In this document: positions 1 through 7,845 of the stretch, one piece after another
Position numbering within the stretch: position 1 is the first letter of the stretch
How the letters are laid out: every line of letters begins with the position of its first letter
Translations under genes and position numbers: made by a program
Notes under the pieces: model-generated
What the model was told of the DNA's origin: nothing
Databases searched by the model: none
Seen by the model: only the letters and a program-made list of their open reading frames with translations
Assembly (NCBI GenBank): GCA_964430755.1
Contig: CAYSFT010000029.1
Location: 1 to 26,270 of the forward strand
From: Flemingiibacterium sp964430755
Lineage (GTDB): Bacteria; Bacillota; Clostridia; Oscillospirales; CAG-272
DNA length: 26,270 nt
Reading direction: 5' to 3'

Positions 1-84
1 TGGTAGCTATTTCTCTTTTTATTTGTCACCTATCAATTGTATCACAACATTTTTGAAAAAATTATATGTTTTTTCGACTTTTTT

Positions 85-127
85 TCGACAAACAAATACT
101 GCCGCAGGCAATAAATCCGCAGCAGTA
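85..127 (-). terminator. Probable intrinsic terminator of the catabolic operon
   Basis: Read on the minus strand, TACTGCTGCGG pairs with CCTGCGGCAGTA-type sequence to give a stem of about 11 bp with two G-U wobbles (arms at about 97-107 and 117-127). TTTGTTTGTC follows. It lies about 30 bp after the SDR stop codon, where the eleven-gene transcript would end. The U-tract is interrupted by G, so efficiency is uncertain. The remaining bases 1-84 are AT-rich and show no gene. Confidence 0.6.
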
Positions 128-154
128 CCGTAAATATTAATTTTTAACGGACAT

Positions 155-955
155 TTACCAAATCGTCCAACCGCCGTCCATAACAAGTGTCGCGCCGGTG
201 ACATACCCTGCCGCATCCGAGGCGAGGAAAACAACGGGCCCCTTGATGTCGTCATCGTTTGCCCATCTGCCAAGCGGGCAGTTCTCGATATAAGTGCTGA
301 CAAAGCCTTTTTTATCGGGATTATCCGAAAGTCCGGGGTTAAATCCGCCCGGAGCGATACAGTTGACTCTGATACCGTGCTTACCGTAACGTCCTGCCAT
401 ATATTTGGTGAGACCGACCATCGCCCATTTTTCCGTCGTATAGTTGACGGGCTGATCCCCCATCGATTCGGGATAAAACGGGAAATGCGGACAGTCTATA
501 CCGCGCATCGAGCTTATATTAATGATATTTCCGCCGCCCTGCTTTATCATATGCTCGATAACAGCCTGCGAAAGAAGTATCTGTCCATTGAGATTTGTGC
601 TCGCCGAAGCCTGGAGCTGTTCGCGTGTGGCACTTGAGAGCGGTGTCATATTTCTGCGGTCAACAGCATTATTAACGAGAATGTCGATCTTACCGTAACG
701 CTGCATCACCTCGCTGACAAATGACTTAATGGATTCGTCACTGTCAAGGTCGAGCGAGATACCAACCGCTTCATATCCCTCGGCGCGGAGTTCTTTTGCA
801 AGCTCCTCGCATTTTTCTCCGTTTCTGGAAGCAATGACAACAGAAGCTCCTGCCTCACAGAGTCCGCGTGAGATACTTGCGCCGTAAAGTCCGCGTCCGC
901 CGGTAACTATGGCAACACGTCCATTGAGTGAAAACAAATCGTTTATGTGACTCAT
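155..955 (-). CDS. Short-chain dehydrogenase/reductase (SDR family)
   Basis: A 266-residue NAD(P)-dependent oxidoreductase of the classical SDR family, expected to be cytosolic and to act on a sugar, polyol or sugar acid. The nucleotide-binding motif is the variant TGGRGLYG (residues 18-25), followed by NNAVD (95-99), the NISS serine segment (146-149) and the catalytic pair Y172 and K176 (YTTEK). The tail WTIW follows the usual MDGG end. Length is normal for the family. The chosen start is the ATG at 955, because AGGAGG sits 7 bases upstream. The in-frame GTG at 961 lies too close to that site. The gene starts 2 bp after the stop of the unknown gene, so translation is probably coupled. It resembles gluconate 5-dehydrogenase-type SDRs, but the substrate is not determinable; the context suggests the last redox step of the pathway. 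Confidence 0.9.
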   Translation of the reverse strand: MSHINDLFSLNGRVAIVTGGRGLYGASISRGLCEAGASVVIASRNGEKCEELAKELRAEGYEAVGISLDLDSDESIKSFVSEVMQRYGKIDILVNNAVDRRNMTPLSSATREQLQASASTNLNGQILLSQAVIEHMIKQGGGNIINISSMRGIDCPHFPFYPESMGDQPVNYTTEKWAMVGLTKYMAGRYGKHGIRVNCIAPGGFNPGLSDNPDKKGFVSTYIENCPLGRWANDDDIKGPVVFLASDAAGYVTGATLVMDGGWTIW

Positions 956-957
956 CC

Positions 958-1902
958 TCACACCTCCTCGCCTGAAAAGCTATAACGAGCCGCACCTGTT
1001 TCCTCGTCATACGACTCCATCGTGAACTTAACGCCTGCCTTTTCGGCGAGCGTACTCATAACAGTTTCAGTCGTGTAACGGTACCATGGCGAAACAACAC
1101 GTCCGGTCGCTTTAAGGTGCTTCACCGCCGGGCAATAATTTACGTTTACAGTAAGTTTCTCACCATCACGGATAATCTCCACAGCATCGGAAGCCTTTTC
1201 CTTTTCATAGGTGTCGCGTATCTTGTCGGCGATCGCATCAATACCGCGGCTTGCGATATCGGCAATTTCCTTTCTGTATACGTTTTCGGTGTAACGCTTC
1301 AGATAATCTTCAACAACCGAAAGACCGTAGTTTTCACCAAGATAATGTATACCCATGTTCATGCTGCTGTGGAAATCACGGTGAAAATACTCGTTTTCCG
1401 AGGCACGGACTTCAAGCTTTTCCGTGTTTTCATCAATTATCACACGTCCGTCGAAAACCTTTGGATCGTAGATAAGGAGTGAACAAGCAGCCTTATCGAC
1501 GCCGCGAAAATCGCACAAATATTTAAGTCCGACCTCTTCAATTGCCGCACGGTAAGAATCGCAGTGCAGGCAATAGTCGTGATACGGTGTGATACCGATC
1601 TCGTCTTTTAATTTGATGAGTCTGCCCTTTGACGGACATTTATACATAACATTCATATACCATCCGGCTTTTTCGTTAAGATAAATGGTACAGTCAGACG
1701 CCTCCTCGGTGAGAGTTCCCGACCAATATGAGAAGCAGCCGCGAATACCCTCTTTTTTGACAAAATTTATAAGCGGAATACCGTCTCCCGTTGGTTCAAA
1801 AAGGTATTTCCAGAAGCGATCGACCTCGTCTCTGCCGTAATGGTCTTCGAGATAGGTAAAAAGCTCGCTGTAAGCAGGAATAAATTCTGTACATGAAATC
1901 AT
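958..1902 (-). CDS. Unknown protein with two copies of a ~130-residue domain
   Basis: This 314-residue protein is not recognised with confidence. It has no signal peptide or membrane segment. Its halves repeat one pattern: YLEDHYG (17-23), ASD (68-70) and CP (89-90) in the first half correspond to YLGENYG (187-193), ASD (237-239) and CP (257-258) in the second, with nearly the same spacing. Each CP is followed by a short LK..G stretch. The first copy also has YCLHC (110-114). The pattern weakly recalls the L-2-amino-thiazoline-4-carboxylic acid hydrolase-like family, in which a CP pair followed by LK..G is typical; this is a guess. The ATG at 1902 has AGAGG 8 bases upstream. It lies between the NagB-like pair and the SDR in the same operon, so a role in the same pathway is likely. 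Confidence 0.75.
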   Translation of the reverse strand: MISCTEFIPAYSELFTYLEDHYGRDEVDRFWKYLFEPTGDGIPLINFVKKEGIRGCFSYWSGTLTEEASDCTIYLNEKAGWYMNVMYKCPSKGRLIKLKDEIGITPYHDYCLHCDSYRAAIEEVGLKYLCDFRGVDKAACSLLIYDPKVFDGRVIIDENTEKLEVRASENEYFHRDFHSSMNMGIHYLGENYGLSVVEDYLKRYTENVYRKEIADIASRGIDAIADKIRDTYEKEKASDAVEIIRDGEKLTVNVNYCPAVKHLKATGRVVSPWYRYTTETVMSTLAEKAGVKFTMESYDEETGAARYSFSGEEV

Positions 1903-1925
1903 TTGAGTTACCTCTTTTCAATAAA

Positions 1926-2891
1926 TTAATATTGGAAATAAGGATCCTCCACAATTGTTTGCGCCGCAGTTTCGCCGAAGTATACGTCAGTAGGCTTGTC
2001 ACGAAGCTGGAGCACAGAGCCCGGAACCTCCTGATTCGGCTTTCCGAAGATGCACATACGCGATGTGAGTCTCTGCCACGATACGTATGTACCTGCAGTG
2101 GTAAGGCTATGGGTGTCCAAAACGTACTTTGCTCTCATAGCTTCTCTCGGACCGATCATTGCGCCCTTCGGAGGTACATTCGCGATGTCACCCGAGCAGC
2201 CGAACGAACCGTGAAGCGAGTTCTGTGCGATAGTGAGCATATGAAGATTTGCAACCTTTGCTCCCTGATCGAGATACTCCTCCATTGTCGGCTTGAACCA
2301 GTCGTCAACCGGGTCAATGAATGCAAGGTGACCGGGCCAGCCGGGACCAAAGTATACAACATCGGCGTCGCCGTCAGCCTCGATCATCTTCGAGAAGTCG
2401 GGAGTGGTCTTGTTGCTGTGATAGATGAAGTTCTCCTCCTTGAAGCCAAGGTCGAGAATGTTTGCAACCATGAAGCGGTAGAAAGCGTTACCGAAGCCTG
2501 CCTTGTATGAAAGAGGCGCGATGTTGCCATCCTCGTCTGCCCATTCGTCCATCATATAGAACTTGACATTGCGGCAGTTTGTTCCGAGCTGACGGAGAAT
2601 GTACGCAGCCTTACGATACTCGGGACCGGGATTCGGCATGATCATGATGCATTTCTTATCATATCTGTCCGAATCAACGATTCTCTTTACAATGTCAGCA
2701 ACGATAAGAGTTTCAATATCATCGTCCTTGACAAGGTGAAGCGTCATAGAGTCCGCATTCGGATGCTTCTTGCCGTCCAGAGCAGCAATATCCTCATATG
2801 TTATCTTGCGTACACGCTCGAGATCCTCCTGATCCTTGAAGGGATAAAAGTCTGCGGGCTTAAATGTGAAGTTGTCATTTCCGTAAATCAT
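1926..2891 (-). CDS. NagB-like sugar-phosphate isomerase/deaminase family protein, copy 1
   Basis: This 321-residue protein belongs to the glucosamine-6-phosphate isomerase/6-phosphogluconolactonase superfamily. NagB itself turns glucosamine-6-phosphate into fructose-6-phosphate and ammonia. The MDEW segment (114-117) matches the NagB MDEY with its catalytic Asp. GPGWPGHLAFIDP (182-194) matches the family's G.G.DGHIAFNEP, but the catalytic Asp before GH is Pro (P186) and the Glu of NEP is Asp (D193). H188 is kept. It is longer than typical NagB (about 240-290). The ATG at 2891 is preferred because AAGGAGA lies 7 bases upstream and it aligns with the paralog's start. Its neighbour at 2994-3956 is a tandem duplicate. 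A reaction on another phosphosugar, or a non-deaminating isomerisation, is plausible; calling it NagB would be unsafe. Confidence 0.88.
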   Translation of the reverse strand: MIYGNDNFTFKPADFYPFKDQEDLERVRKITYEDIAALDGKKHPNADSMTLHLVKDDDIETLIVADIVKRIVDSDRYDKKCIMIMPNPGPEYRKAAYILRQLGTNCRNVKFYMMDEWADEDGNIAPLSYKAGFGNAFYRFMVANILDLGFKEENFIYHSNKTTPDFSKMIEADGDADVVYFGPGWPGHLAFIDPVDDWFKPTMEEYLDQGAKVANLHMLTIAQNSLHGSFGCSGDIANVPPKGAMIGPREAMRAKYVLDTHSLTTAGTYVSWQRLTSRMCIFGKPNQEVPGSVLQLRDKPTDVYFGETAAQTIVEDPYFQY

Positions 2892-2940
2892 AATTCTTTC
2901 TCCTTTTTGTCCCAAATGAGGGGACGATAATTTTATTTTG

Positions 2941-2969
2941 GGGAACCGACCGAATGGCAGCCGATTCCC
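2941..2969 (-). repeat. Intercistronic hairpin between the two NagB-like genes
   Basis: GGGAA..CG pairs with CG.TTCCC across one mismatch in the 102-bp gap. No U-tract follows on the minus strand, so it is not a terminator. It could stabilise or process the message and set the relative amounts of the two paralogs. The stem is short and may be chance. Confidence 0.3.
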
Positions 2970-2993
2970 ATATTTATGTGACTTGATTTAAAA

Positions 2994-3956
2994 TTAATAC
3001 TGGAAGAAGTAATCAGGCTCAATAGTAGCCGCAGCCAATTTGCTCATGTATACGTGAGTGGGCTTGTCGCGCAGCTGAAGAATCGACGCCGGAACCTCCT
3101 GACTCGGCTTTCCGAAGATGCAAAGACGGGATGTGAGTCTCTGCCACGAAACGTGAGTACCTGCTGTGGTGAGCGAATGAGAATCAATAACCTCTTTAGC
3201 CTTCATAGCATCTCTCGGACCCATCATAGCGCCCTTCGGCGGAACCTTTGCAATATCACCGGAGCAGCCGAACGAGCCGTGGAGAGAGTTCTGAGCGATA
3301 GTCAGCGGATGGAGACTTGCAACCTTTGCGCCCTGCTCGAGATATTCTTCCATTGTAGGCTTGAACCAGTCGTCAACGGGGTCGATGAACGCAAGGTGAC
3401 CGGGCCAACCGGGACCGGAGTAAACAACGTCAGCCTCACCGTCCTGCTCGAGCATCTTCGAATAGTCGGGAGTGATCTTGTTGCTGTGATAGATGAAGTT
3501 CTCTTCCTTGAAGCCAAGATGAAGAATCTTCGAAACCATGAAGCGGTAGAAAGCGTTACCGAAGCCCTGCTTGTAGGAAAGCGGAGCTATGTTTCCATCC
3601 TCGTCTGCCCACTCGTCCATCATGTAGAACTTGACGTTACGGCAGTTTACATTCAACTTATCGAGCATATATGCAACCTGAAGATAACCGGTGTTGGGGT
3701 TCGGCATGATCATTACGCACTTTTTGTCATATCTGTCCGAATCAATAATGCGCTTCACCATATCGGTAACGAAGTACATTGACTGCTCTCCGGGCTCCGG
3801 AATATGAATATGCATCGAGGGAGAGGTCGGATGCTTGCCGTTCATTGCAACGATATCCTCGTATGTAATGGCACGAACGCGATTGATTTCATCAATATCC
3901 TTGAAAGGATAGAAATCTGCGGGTTTGAATTTGAAGTTGTCGGGTCCGTTAATCAT
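2994..3956 (-). CDS. NagB-like sugar-phosphate isomerase/deaminase family protein, copy 2
   Basis: A 320-residue paralog of the gene at 1926-2891, alignable almost end to end, with the same divergent active-site signature: MDEWADEDG keeps the Asp that in NagB abstracts the proton, while GPGWPGHLAFIDP has Pro where NagB has its DGH aspartate. Both copies end in a similar FQY tail. The ATG at 3956 is chosen because it has AGGAGG about 7 bases upstream and begins MINGPDNF, matching MIYGNDNF of copy 1. The longer reading to 4016 would overlap the upstream ceramidase-like gene. The 22-bp gap indicates co-transcription. The two copies differ most in the region around residues 40-60, so they may form a heteromer or act on related substrates. 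Confidence 0.88.
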   Translation of the reverse strand: MINGPDNFKFKPADFYPFKDIDEINRVRAITYEDIVAMNGKHPTSPSMHIHIPEPGEQSMYFVTDMVKRIIDSDRYDKKCVMIMPNPNTGYLQVAYMLDKLNVNCRNVKFYMMDEWADEDGNIAPLSYKQGFGNAFYRFMVSKILHLGFKEENFIYHSNKITPDYSKMLEQDGEADVVYSGPGWPGHLAFIDPVDDWFKPTMEEYLEQGAKVASLHPLTIAQNSLHGSFGCSGDIAKVPPKGAMMGPRDAMKAKEVIDSHSLTTAGTHVSWQRLTSRLCIFGKPSQEVPASILQLRDKPTHVYMSKLAAATIEPDYFFQY

Positions 3957-3978
3957 AATTGATGATCCTCCTAAAAAA

Positions 3979-5313
3979 TTATTTAATTTTCTCGACTGTG
4001 TCGAGAATTTTTTCAACCACGTGCTGACCGAACTTTTCGCCGATCACCGACGTATCGGTCTCGTAACCGCCGAAAGTAAGTGCTTCCGGTGTATGAACAT
4101 ATCCCGGCAGACAGCCGTTAGTTGTTTCATTGAAAACAACCATACCAAAGCCTGCCATTGCCTTAACATAAAGCGCATATTCAACGAATATTTCGCCGGG
4201 AACGCCAATCACGCAGAGTCCGCCGAGGTTGAACGTCTGAATCTCAACGGGACTTTCGTCTTGAACTCTGTCTAACTTTTCTCCGTTCTTTATCTTAAGC
4301 GCATACGAAAGCTTATTCTCGGAACCAAGGCACTTGAGGTTAGCGTTCTGCCAAAGCAGATATTCCTCACGCTTCTCAGACTTGCCGTATTTTGCGTAAA
4401 GCTCCTTATAAACCGCAGTGTCGTGCAGGACCTGCTTTTCAAGCAGCTCGATGGGACCGAAATCGCGAAGCTCCATCTCCATTGTGGCAGATGCTGTTTT
4501 GATCTCGATATCAGAAAGCCACTTCATCTTCGTGATAGCCTCGCAGGCAGCCTTACCGATCGCACGTCCGACACGCTCTGCCTCGCCGAAGCTTTCACCG
4601 TTGCGGTAATAGCGGCTCGACTGATTGCCCGATGCACCCTGACCGAAGCCGGAAAGTGCCGTGGGATATGTTTCTTCAATCTGCATCTTAACGTATGCCG
4701 GATAGTCGGCAGTACAGTTGTTTTCCCACTCATGGATGAATGTCGGGTGAAGTGCATAGTTTACAAGCACGCCGCGAATATCGCCCTTCATGTCCTTTAC
4801 AGCCATAACGGAAACAAGCGGATCATGTGGACCGCCGGGCATACGACGGTTACCGCCAACGCCCTGCTTTGCACCGCAAAGAGCCACATTGTATGCAAAT
4901 TCGCCGTCGAAAGCGGTATTCTTTGCCTGAGCGACAAGGTCTGCGATTGCAGCGATAACGTCCTCAACATAAGCGTCACGCTTGGGATCAGCGGTTGCGG
5001 GATCATCATCGGAAACATTTTTGTATGTACGCGGTCCCGAATGGGTGTGTGTACAGGTGATCATGATATTCTCACCCTTGATACCGCACTTTTTCTCTGC
5101 AAGCTCACGAGCCTTCATAACATAGGGCTTCGAGAAATAAATCAGATCAAGCGTTACCATTGCAACGGCATTTTCACCGTTATCAAGATACATACAAGCG
5201 GCATAAAGCGGATCGTGTGCACCTGTGTTAAATCTGTCATAATGCGGATATCCCATCAGCGAAAGTCCCGTCGGGGGAGTGATATCCACTCTTGCAAATC
5301 CTGTTTTCAACAT
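3979..5313 (-). CDS. Neutral/alkaline ceramidase-like zinc hydrolase, copy 2
   Basis: A 444-residue protein matching the N-terminal catalytic domain of neutral/alkaline non-lysosomal ceramidases, zinc amidohydrolases that cut an N-acyl amide bond. Visible parts are VDITPP (9-14), HTHSGP (89-94), NYALHP (185-190), GASGNQSSR with the likely nucleophile position S228, PGE (372-374) and PGYVHTPE (403-410). These correspond to the family's two His, Glu and Tyr zinc ligands and catalytic Ser. Unlike known ceramidases, it has no signal peptide and no C-terminal immunoglobulin-like domain, so it is probably cytosolic and smaller. The ATG at 5313 follows an AAGAGGAAAGAGTT-type site. It lies between its paralog and the NagB-like pair. 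The substrate is probably not ceramide; an N-acylated sugar or amine is a context guess. Confidence 0.87.
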   Translation of the reverse strand: MLKTGFARVDITPPTGLSLMGYPHYDRFNTGAHDPLYAACMYLDNGENAVAMVTLDLIYFSKPYVMKARELAEKKCGIKGENIMITCTHTHSGPRTYKNVSDDDPATADPKRDAYVEDVIAAIADLVAQAKNTAFDGEFAYNVALCGAKQGVGGNRRMPGGPHDPLVSVMAVKDMKGDIRGVLVNYALHPTFIHEWENNCTADYPAYVKMQIEETYPTALSGFGQGASGNQSSRYYRNGESFGEAERVGRAIGKAACEAITKMKWLSDIEIKTASATMEMELRDFGPIELLEKQVLHDTAVYKELYAKYGKSEKREEYLLWQNANLKCLGSENKLSYALKIKNGEKLDRVQDESPVEIQTFNLGGLCVIGVPGEIFVEYALYVKAMAGFGMVVFNETTNGCLPGYVHTPEALTFGGYETDTSVIGEKFGQHVVEKILDTVEKIK

Positions 5314-5340
5314 AACTCTTTCCTCTTTTCTTAATAAATC

Positions 5341-6675
5341 TTATTTAACGTGCTCGACAAGCTCGAGAACAGTCTTTACAACCTTGCGTCCAAAGCCCTG
5401 AGCGAGCATGGATGTGTCAGTTTCGTAACCGCCGGTAACGATTGATTCGGGAGTGTACATATAGCCGGGGAGGTCACCGTTGGTAAGCTCGTTAACAACA
5501 ACCATACCGAAGCCTGCCATAGCCTTTATGTAGAGTCCGTACTCAACAAATGCTTCGCCCGGGAAGCCGACAACGCAAACGCCGCCAAGGTTGAACACCT
5601 GAATTTCCGCAGGATTCTCATCCTCGAGCATTTCGATCTTAACGCCCTTATTCTGCAGCTTAACGTAACCGAGCTGATTCTCCGAGCCGAGGCACTTGAG
5701 GTTTGCATTCTGCCAGAGATAGTATTCTTCACGGTTTGTAGACTGACCGTACTTCGCGTAAAGCTCCTTATAAACTGCGGTATCGTGCTCAACCTGCTTT
5801 ATGAGCTCTTCCTCTGTACCGAAGCTGCGAAGATCAATCTCGATTTCGGTGGATGCAGTCTTGATCTCGATATCATCAAGCCAGTTTGCTTTTTCGATAA
5901 CGGTGTTAGCCGCCTTACCGAGCGCACGTCCGACACGCTCTGCCTCATCGTAGCTTTCGCCCTGACGGTAGTAACGGCTCGATTGGTTACCCGAGCAGCC
6001 CTGCGAGAAGCCTGTGAGAGCATCCTTATAAACTTCTTCGATCTGCATCTTGAGGTAGCAAGGATAGTCTGCGGTACAAACAGTGCTCCACTCGTGAATG
6101 AATGTCGGATGGAGAGTATAGTTCACAAGCGCACCGCGAACAACATCGTTTTTATCCTTAACAGCCATAACGGAAACAAGCGGATCGTGAGGGCCACCGG
6201 GCATACGACGGTTACCGCCAACACCCGATTCAGCGCCGCAGATTGCAGTACCATAAGCGAAGTAACCCTCAACTGCGTTTGCCTTTGCATCGCAAATAAG
6301 GTCAACGAGCTTTGCAATAACGCTGTTGATATATTCCATCGGCTGCTTTCTGCCCTTTTCGAGGTCTTCAACATCAATGAAGCCCGATGCTGCAGGGCCC
6401 GAGTGCGTATGCGAGCAGCTGAACATAATGTTTGCGCCCTTGATGCCGCATTTTTCTTCTGCTTTACGGCGAACCTCTGCCGCATATATCTTCGAGAAGA
6501 ACAGAAGATCAAGCGTGATCATTGCAACAGCTTCCTTGCCGTTGTCAAGATACATACAAGCCGCATAGAGCGGATCGTGTGCGCCGGTATTGTTTCTCGG
6601 ATAATGAGGATAACCCTCAAGCTCTATACCCCGCGGAGGGGTAATATCAACTCTTGTCATTCCAATCTTTAACAT
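5341..6675 (-). CDS. Neutral/alkaline ceramidase-like zinc hydrolase, copy 1
   Basis: Exactly the same length (444 residues) as the next gene and colinear with it; 46 of the first 60 residues are identical. The zinc-site motifs are conserved at the same positions: HTHSGP (89-94), NYTLHP (185-190), GCSGNQSSR (226-234), PGE (372-374) and PGYMYTPE (403-410). There is no signal peptide, so the enzyme should act on an imported compound inside the cell. It follows the NagA-like deacetylase gene by 13 bp and precedes its paralog by 27 bp. An amide or ester hydrolase on a small cytosolic N-acyl substrate is the most economical reading. Keeping both full catalytic sets argues against one copy being decayed. 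Confidence 0.87.
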   Translation of the reverse strand: MLKIGMTRVDITPPRGIELEGYPHYPRNNTGAHDPLYAACMYLDNGKEAVAMITLDLLFFSKIYAAEVRRKAEEKCGIKGANIMFSCSHTHSGPAASGFIDVEDLEKGRKQPMEYINSVIAKLVDLICDAKANAVEGYFAYGTAICGAESGVGGNRRMPGGPHDPLVSVMAVKDKNDVVRGALVNYTLHPTFIHEWSTVCTADYPCYLKMQIEEVYKDALTGFSQGCSGNQSSRYYRQGESYDEAERVGRALGKAANTVIEKANWLDDIEIKTASTEIEIDLRSFGTEEELIKQVEHDTAVYKELYAKYGQSTNREEYYLWQNANLKCLGSENQLGYVKLQNKGVKIEMLEDENPAEIQVFNLGGVCVVGFPGEAFVEYGLYIKAMAGFGMVVVNELTNGDLPGYMYTPESIVTGGYETDTSMLAQGFGRKVVKTVLELVEHVK

Positions 6676-6688
6676 AATAGTAACTCCC

Positions 6689-7840
6689 TTATTTAATAAA
6701 TTTGCCTTTCAGCATAACATTCTCTACATTAAATCCGTCATCAACGATAACGATATCGGCTCTCTTGCCGACTGCGATACTACCAAGCTCGCTTCCCATA
6801 CCGATAGCTCTTGCAGGGTTGCGTGACGCCATAAGGAACGCATCGTTAACACTGCATCCGATATGCTTCATAACATTGGCACAAGCCTTATCGAGAGTAA
6901 GCTTGCTTCCGCAAAGTCCACCGCTCGAATCAAACTGCAGGTCTGTGATATGTGCAAACTCCGGAGGTGTCGGCTCATCGCTGACGTAGCTGTCGGAAAT
7001 AAGCACAACCTTGTCAATACCCTTAACAAAAAGGATAAACTCCTGCATATCAGCGGGAACGTGAATTGCCTGCGAATCACAGATCATTTCACAGTAGATG
7101 TCCTTATCCATGAGACAAGCCTCATCGGGGCCACAGCTTCTTGTGCCGCCAGATGCAGGTGTAACACGACCGGTTGCATCCATGCAATGCGTCTGCAGAC
7201 CGATGCCGTACTTTTTGAGTGCCTTAACCTGCGCAGGTGTCGCTTCGCTGTGACCGACGGCAAAAACCACCTCGGGGTTAACAAGCTTCGCCTTTGTTAA
7301 GAACGGTTCAAGTCCGGGACGCTCGGGAGCAATTGCCCAAACCTTTGCGTGCTTACCTGCCGCTTCAACGACTTCGTTGTAATCCTCGGCTTTGATCTCG
7401 CCTCTCCACTTGTTGTTTTCAAGCTGAGCACCGTACTTCGGATTCATGTAAGGTCCTTCCATATAGAAGCCGCCGATGGCATTACCTGCCATACCCTGTC
7501 CCATTGCCGCTTTTACTCGCTCGATTGAAGCAAGAAATTCTGCCTTTGTGAGATCGTAGTAAAGCGTCGGGAGAACCGTCGTTTCGCCGTGAGAGAGGAA
7601 AAACTCTGCTGCGGCAAGCGGATTTTCATAGAAAAAGTGACCGTTTCCGCCGTGAACGTGAATATCAATAAATCCGGGGCCGACATATGCGCCCTTTGCG
7701 TCGTAAATCGAAGCACCATCGGGAATCTTCACTTCGTCAGCGCTTCCGACTGCCGCGATTCTGTCCCCGTCGACAAGAACAACGCCGTTTTCGATAATCT
7801 CATATTCAAGCACAACGCGTGCATTTTTTATCGCTGTCAT
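6689..7840 (-). CDS. nagA: N-acetylglucosamine-6-phosphate deacetylase-like amidohydrolase (NagA family)
   Basis: A 383-residue member of the amidohydrolase superfamily, closest in motifs to NagA, which deacetylates GlcNAc-6-phosphate to GlcN-6-phosphate in the cytosol. Metal and catalytic residues are in place: HVH (61-63), the MEGPY glutamate E128, GHS (H197), THCMDA (H218) and the LISDS aspartate D283. MEGPYMNPKYGAQ matches the NagA substrate-loop pattern. Length is normal. The ATG at 7840 is used because AAGGAGTG sits at a good distance and it leaves a 5-bp gap to the kinase stop; the longer reading would overlap the kinase. Next to divergent NagB-like genes rather than a true nagB, its real substrate may be an N-acyl sugar phosphate other than GlcNAc-6-P. 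Confidence 0.85.
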   Translation of the reverse strand: MTAIKNARVVLEYEIIENGVVLVDGDRIAAVGSADEVKIPDGASIYDAKGAYVGPGFIDIHVHGGNGHFFYENPLAAAEFFLSHGETTVLPTLYYDLTKAEFLASIERVKAAMGQGMAGNAIGGFYMEGPYMNPKYGAQLENNKWRGEIKAEDYNEVVEAAGKHAKVWAIAPERPGLEPFLTKAKLVNPEVVFAVGHSEATPAQVKALKKYGIGLQTHCMDATGRVTPASGGTRSCGPDEACLMDKDIYCEMICDSQAIHVPADMQEFILFVKGIDKVVLISDSYVSDEPTPPEFAHITDLQFDSSGGLCGSKLTLDKACANVMKHIGCSVNDAFLMASRNPARAIGMGSELGSIAVGKRADIVIVDDGFNVENVMLKGKFIK

Positions 7841-7845
7841 CGCTA

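Noticed and set aside
956..961. GTG at 961 as the SDR start
   Set aside because: The AGGAGG site would almost touch it; it is well spaced only for the ATG at 955.
2994..4016. Longer start of NagB-like copy 2 at 4016
   Set aside because: It would run into the upstream ceramidase-like gene; the ATG at 3956 has a strong ribosome binding site and aligns with the paralog.
4423..6672. Long plus-strand frames opposite the ceramidase-like genes
   Set aside because: No recognisable motifs; cysteine-rich, low-complexity translations typical of antisense reads. The minus-strand genes are strongly supported.
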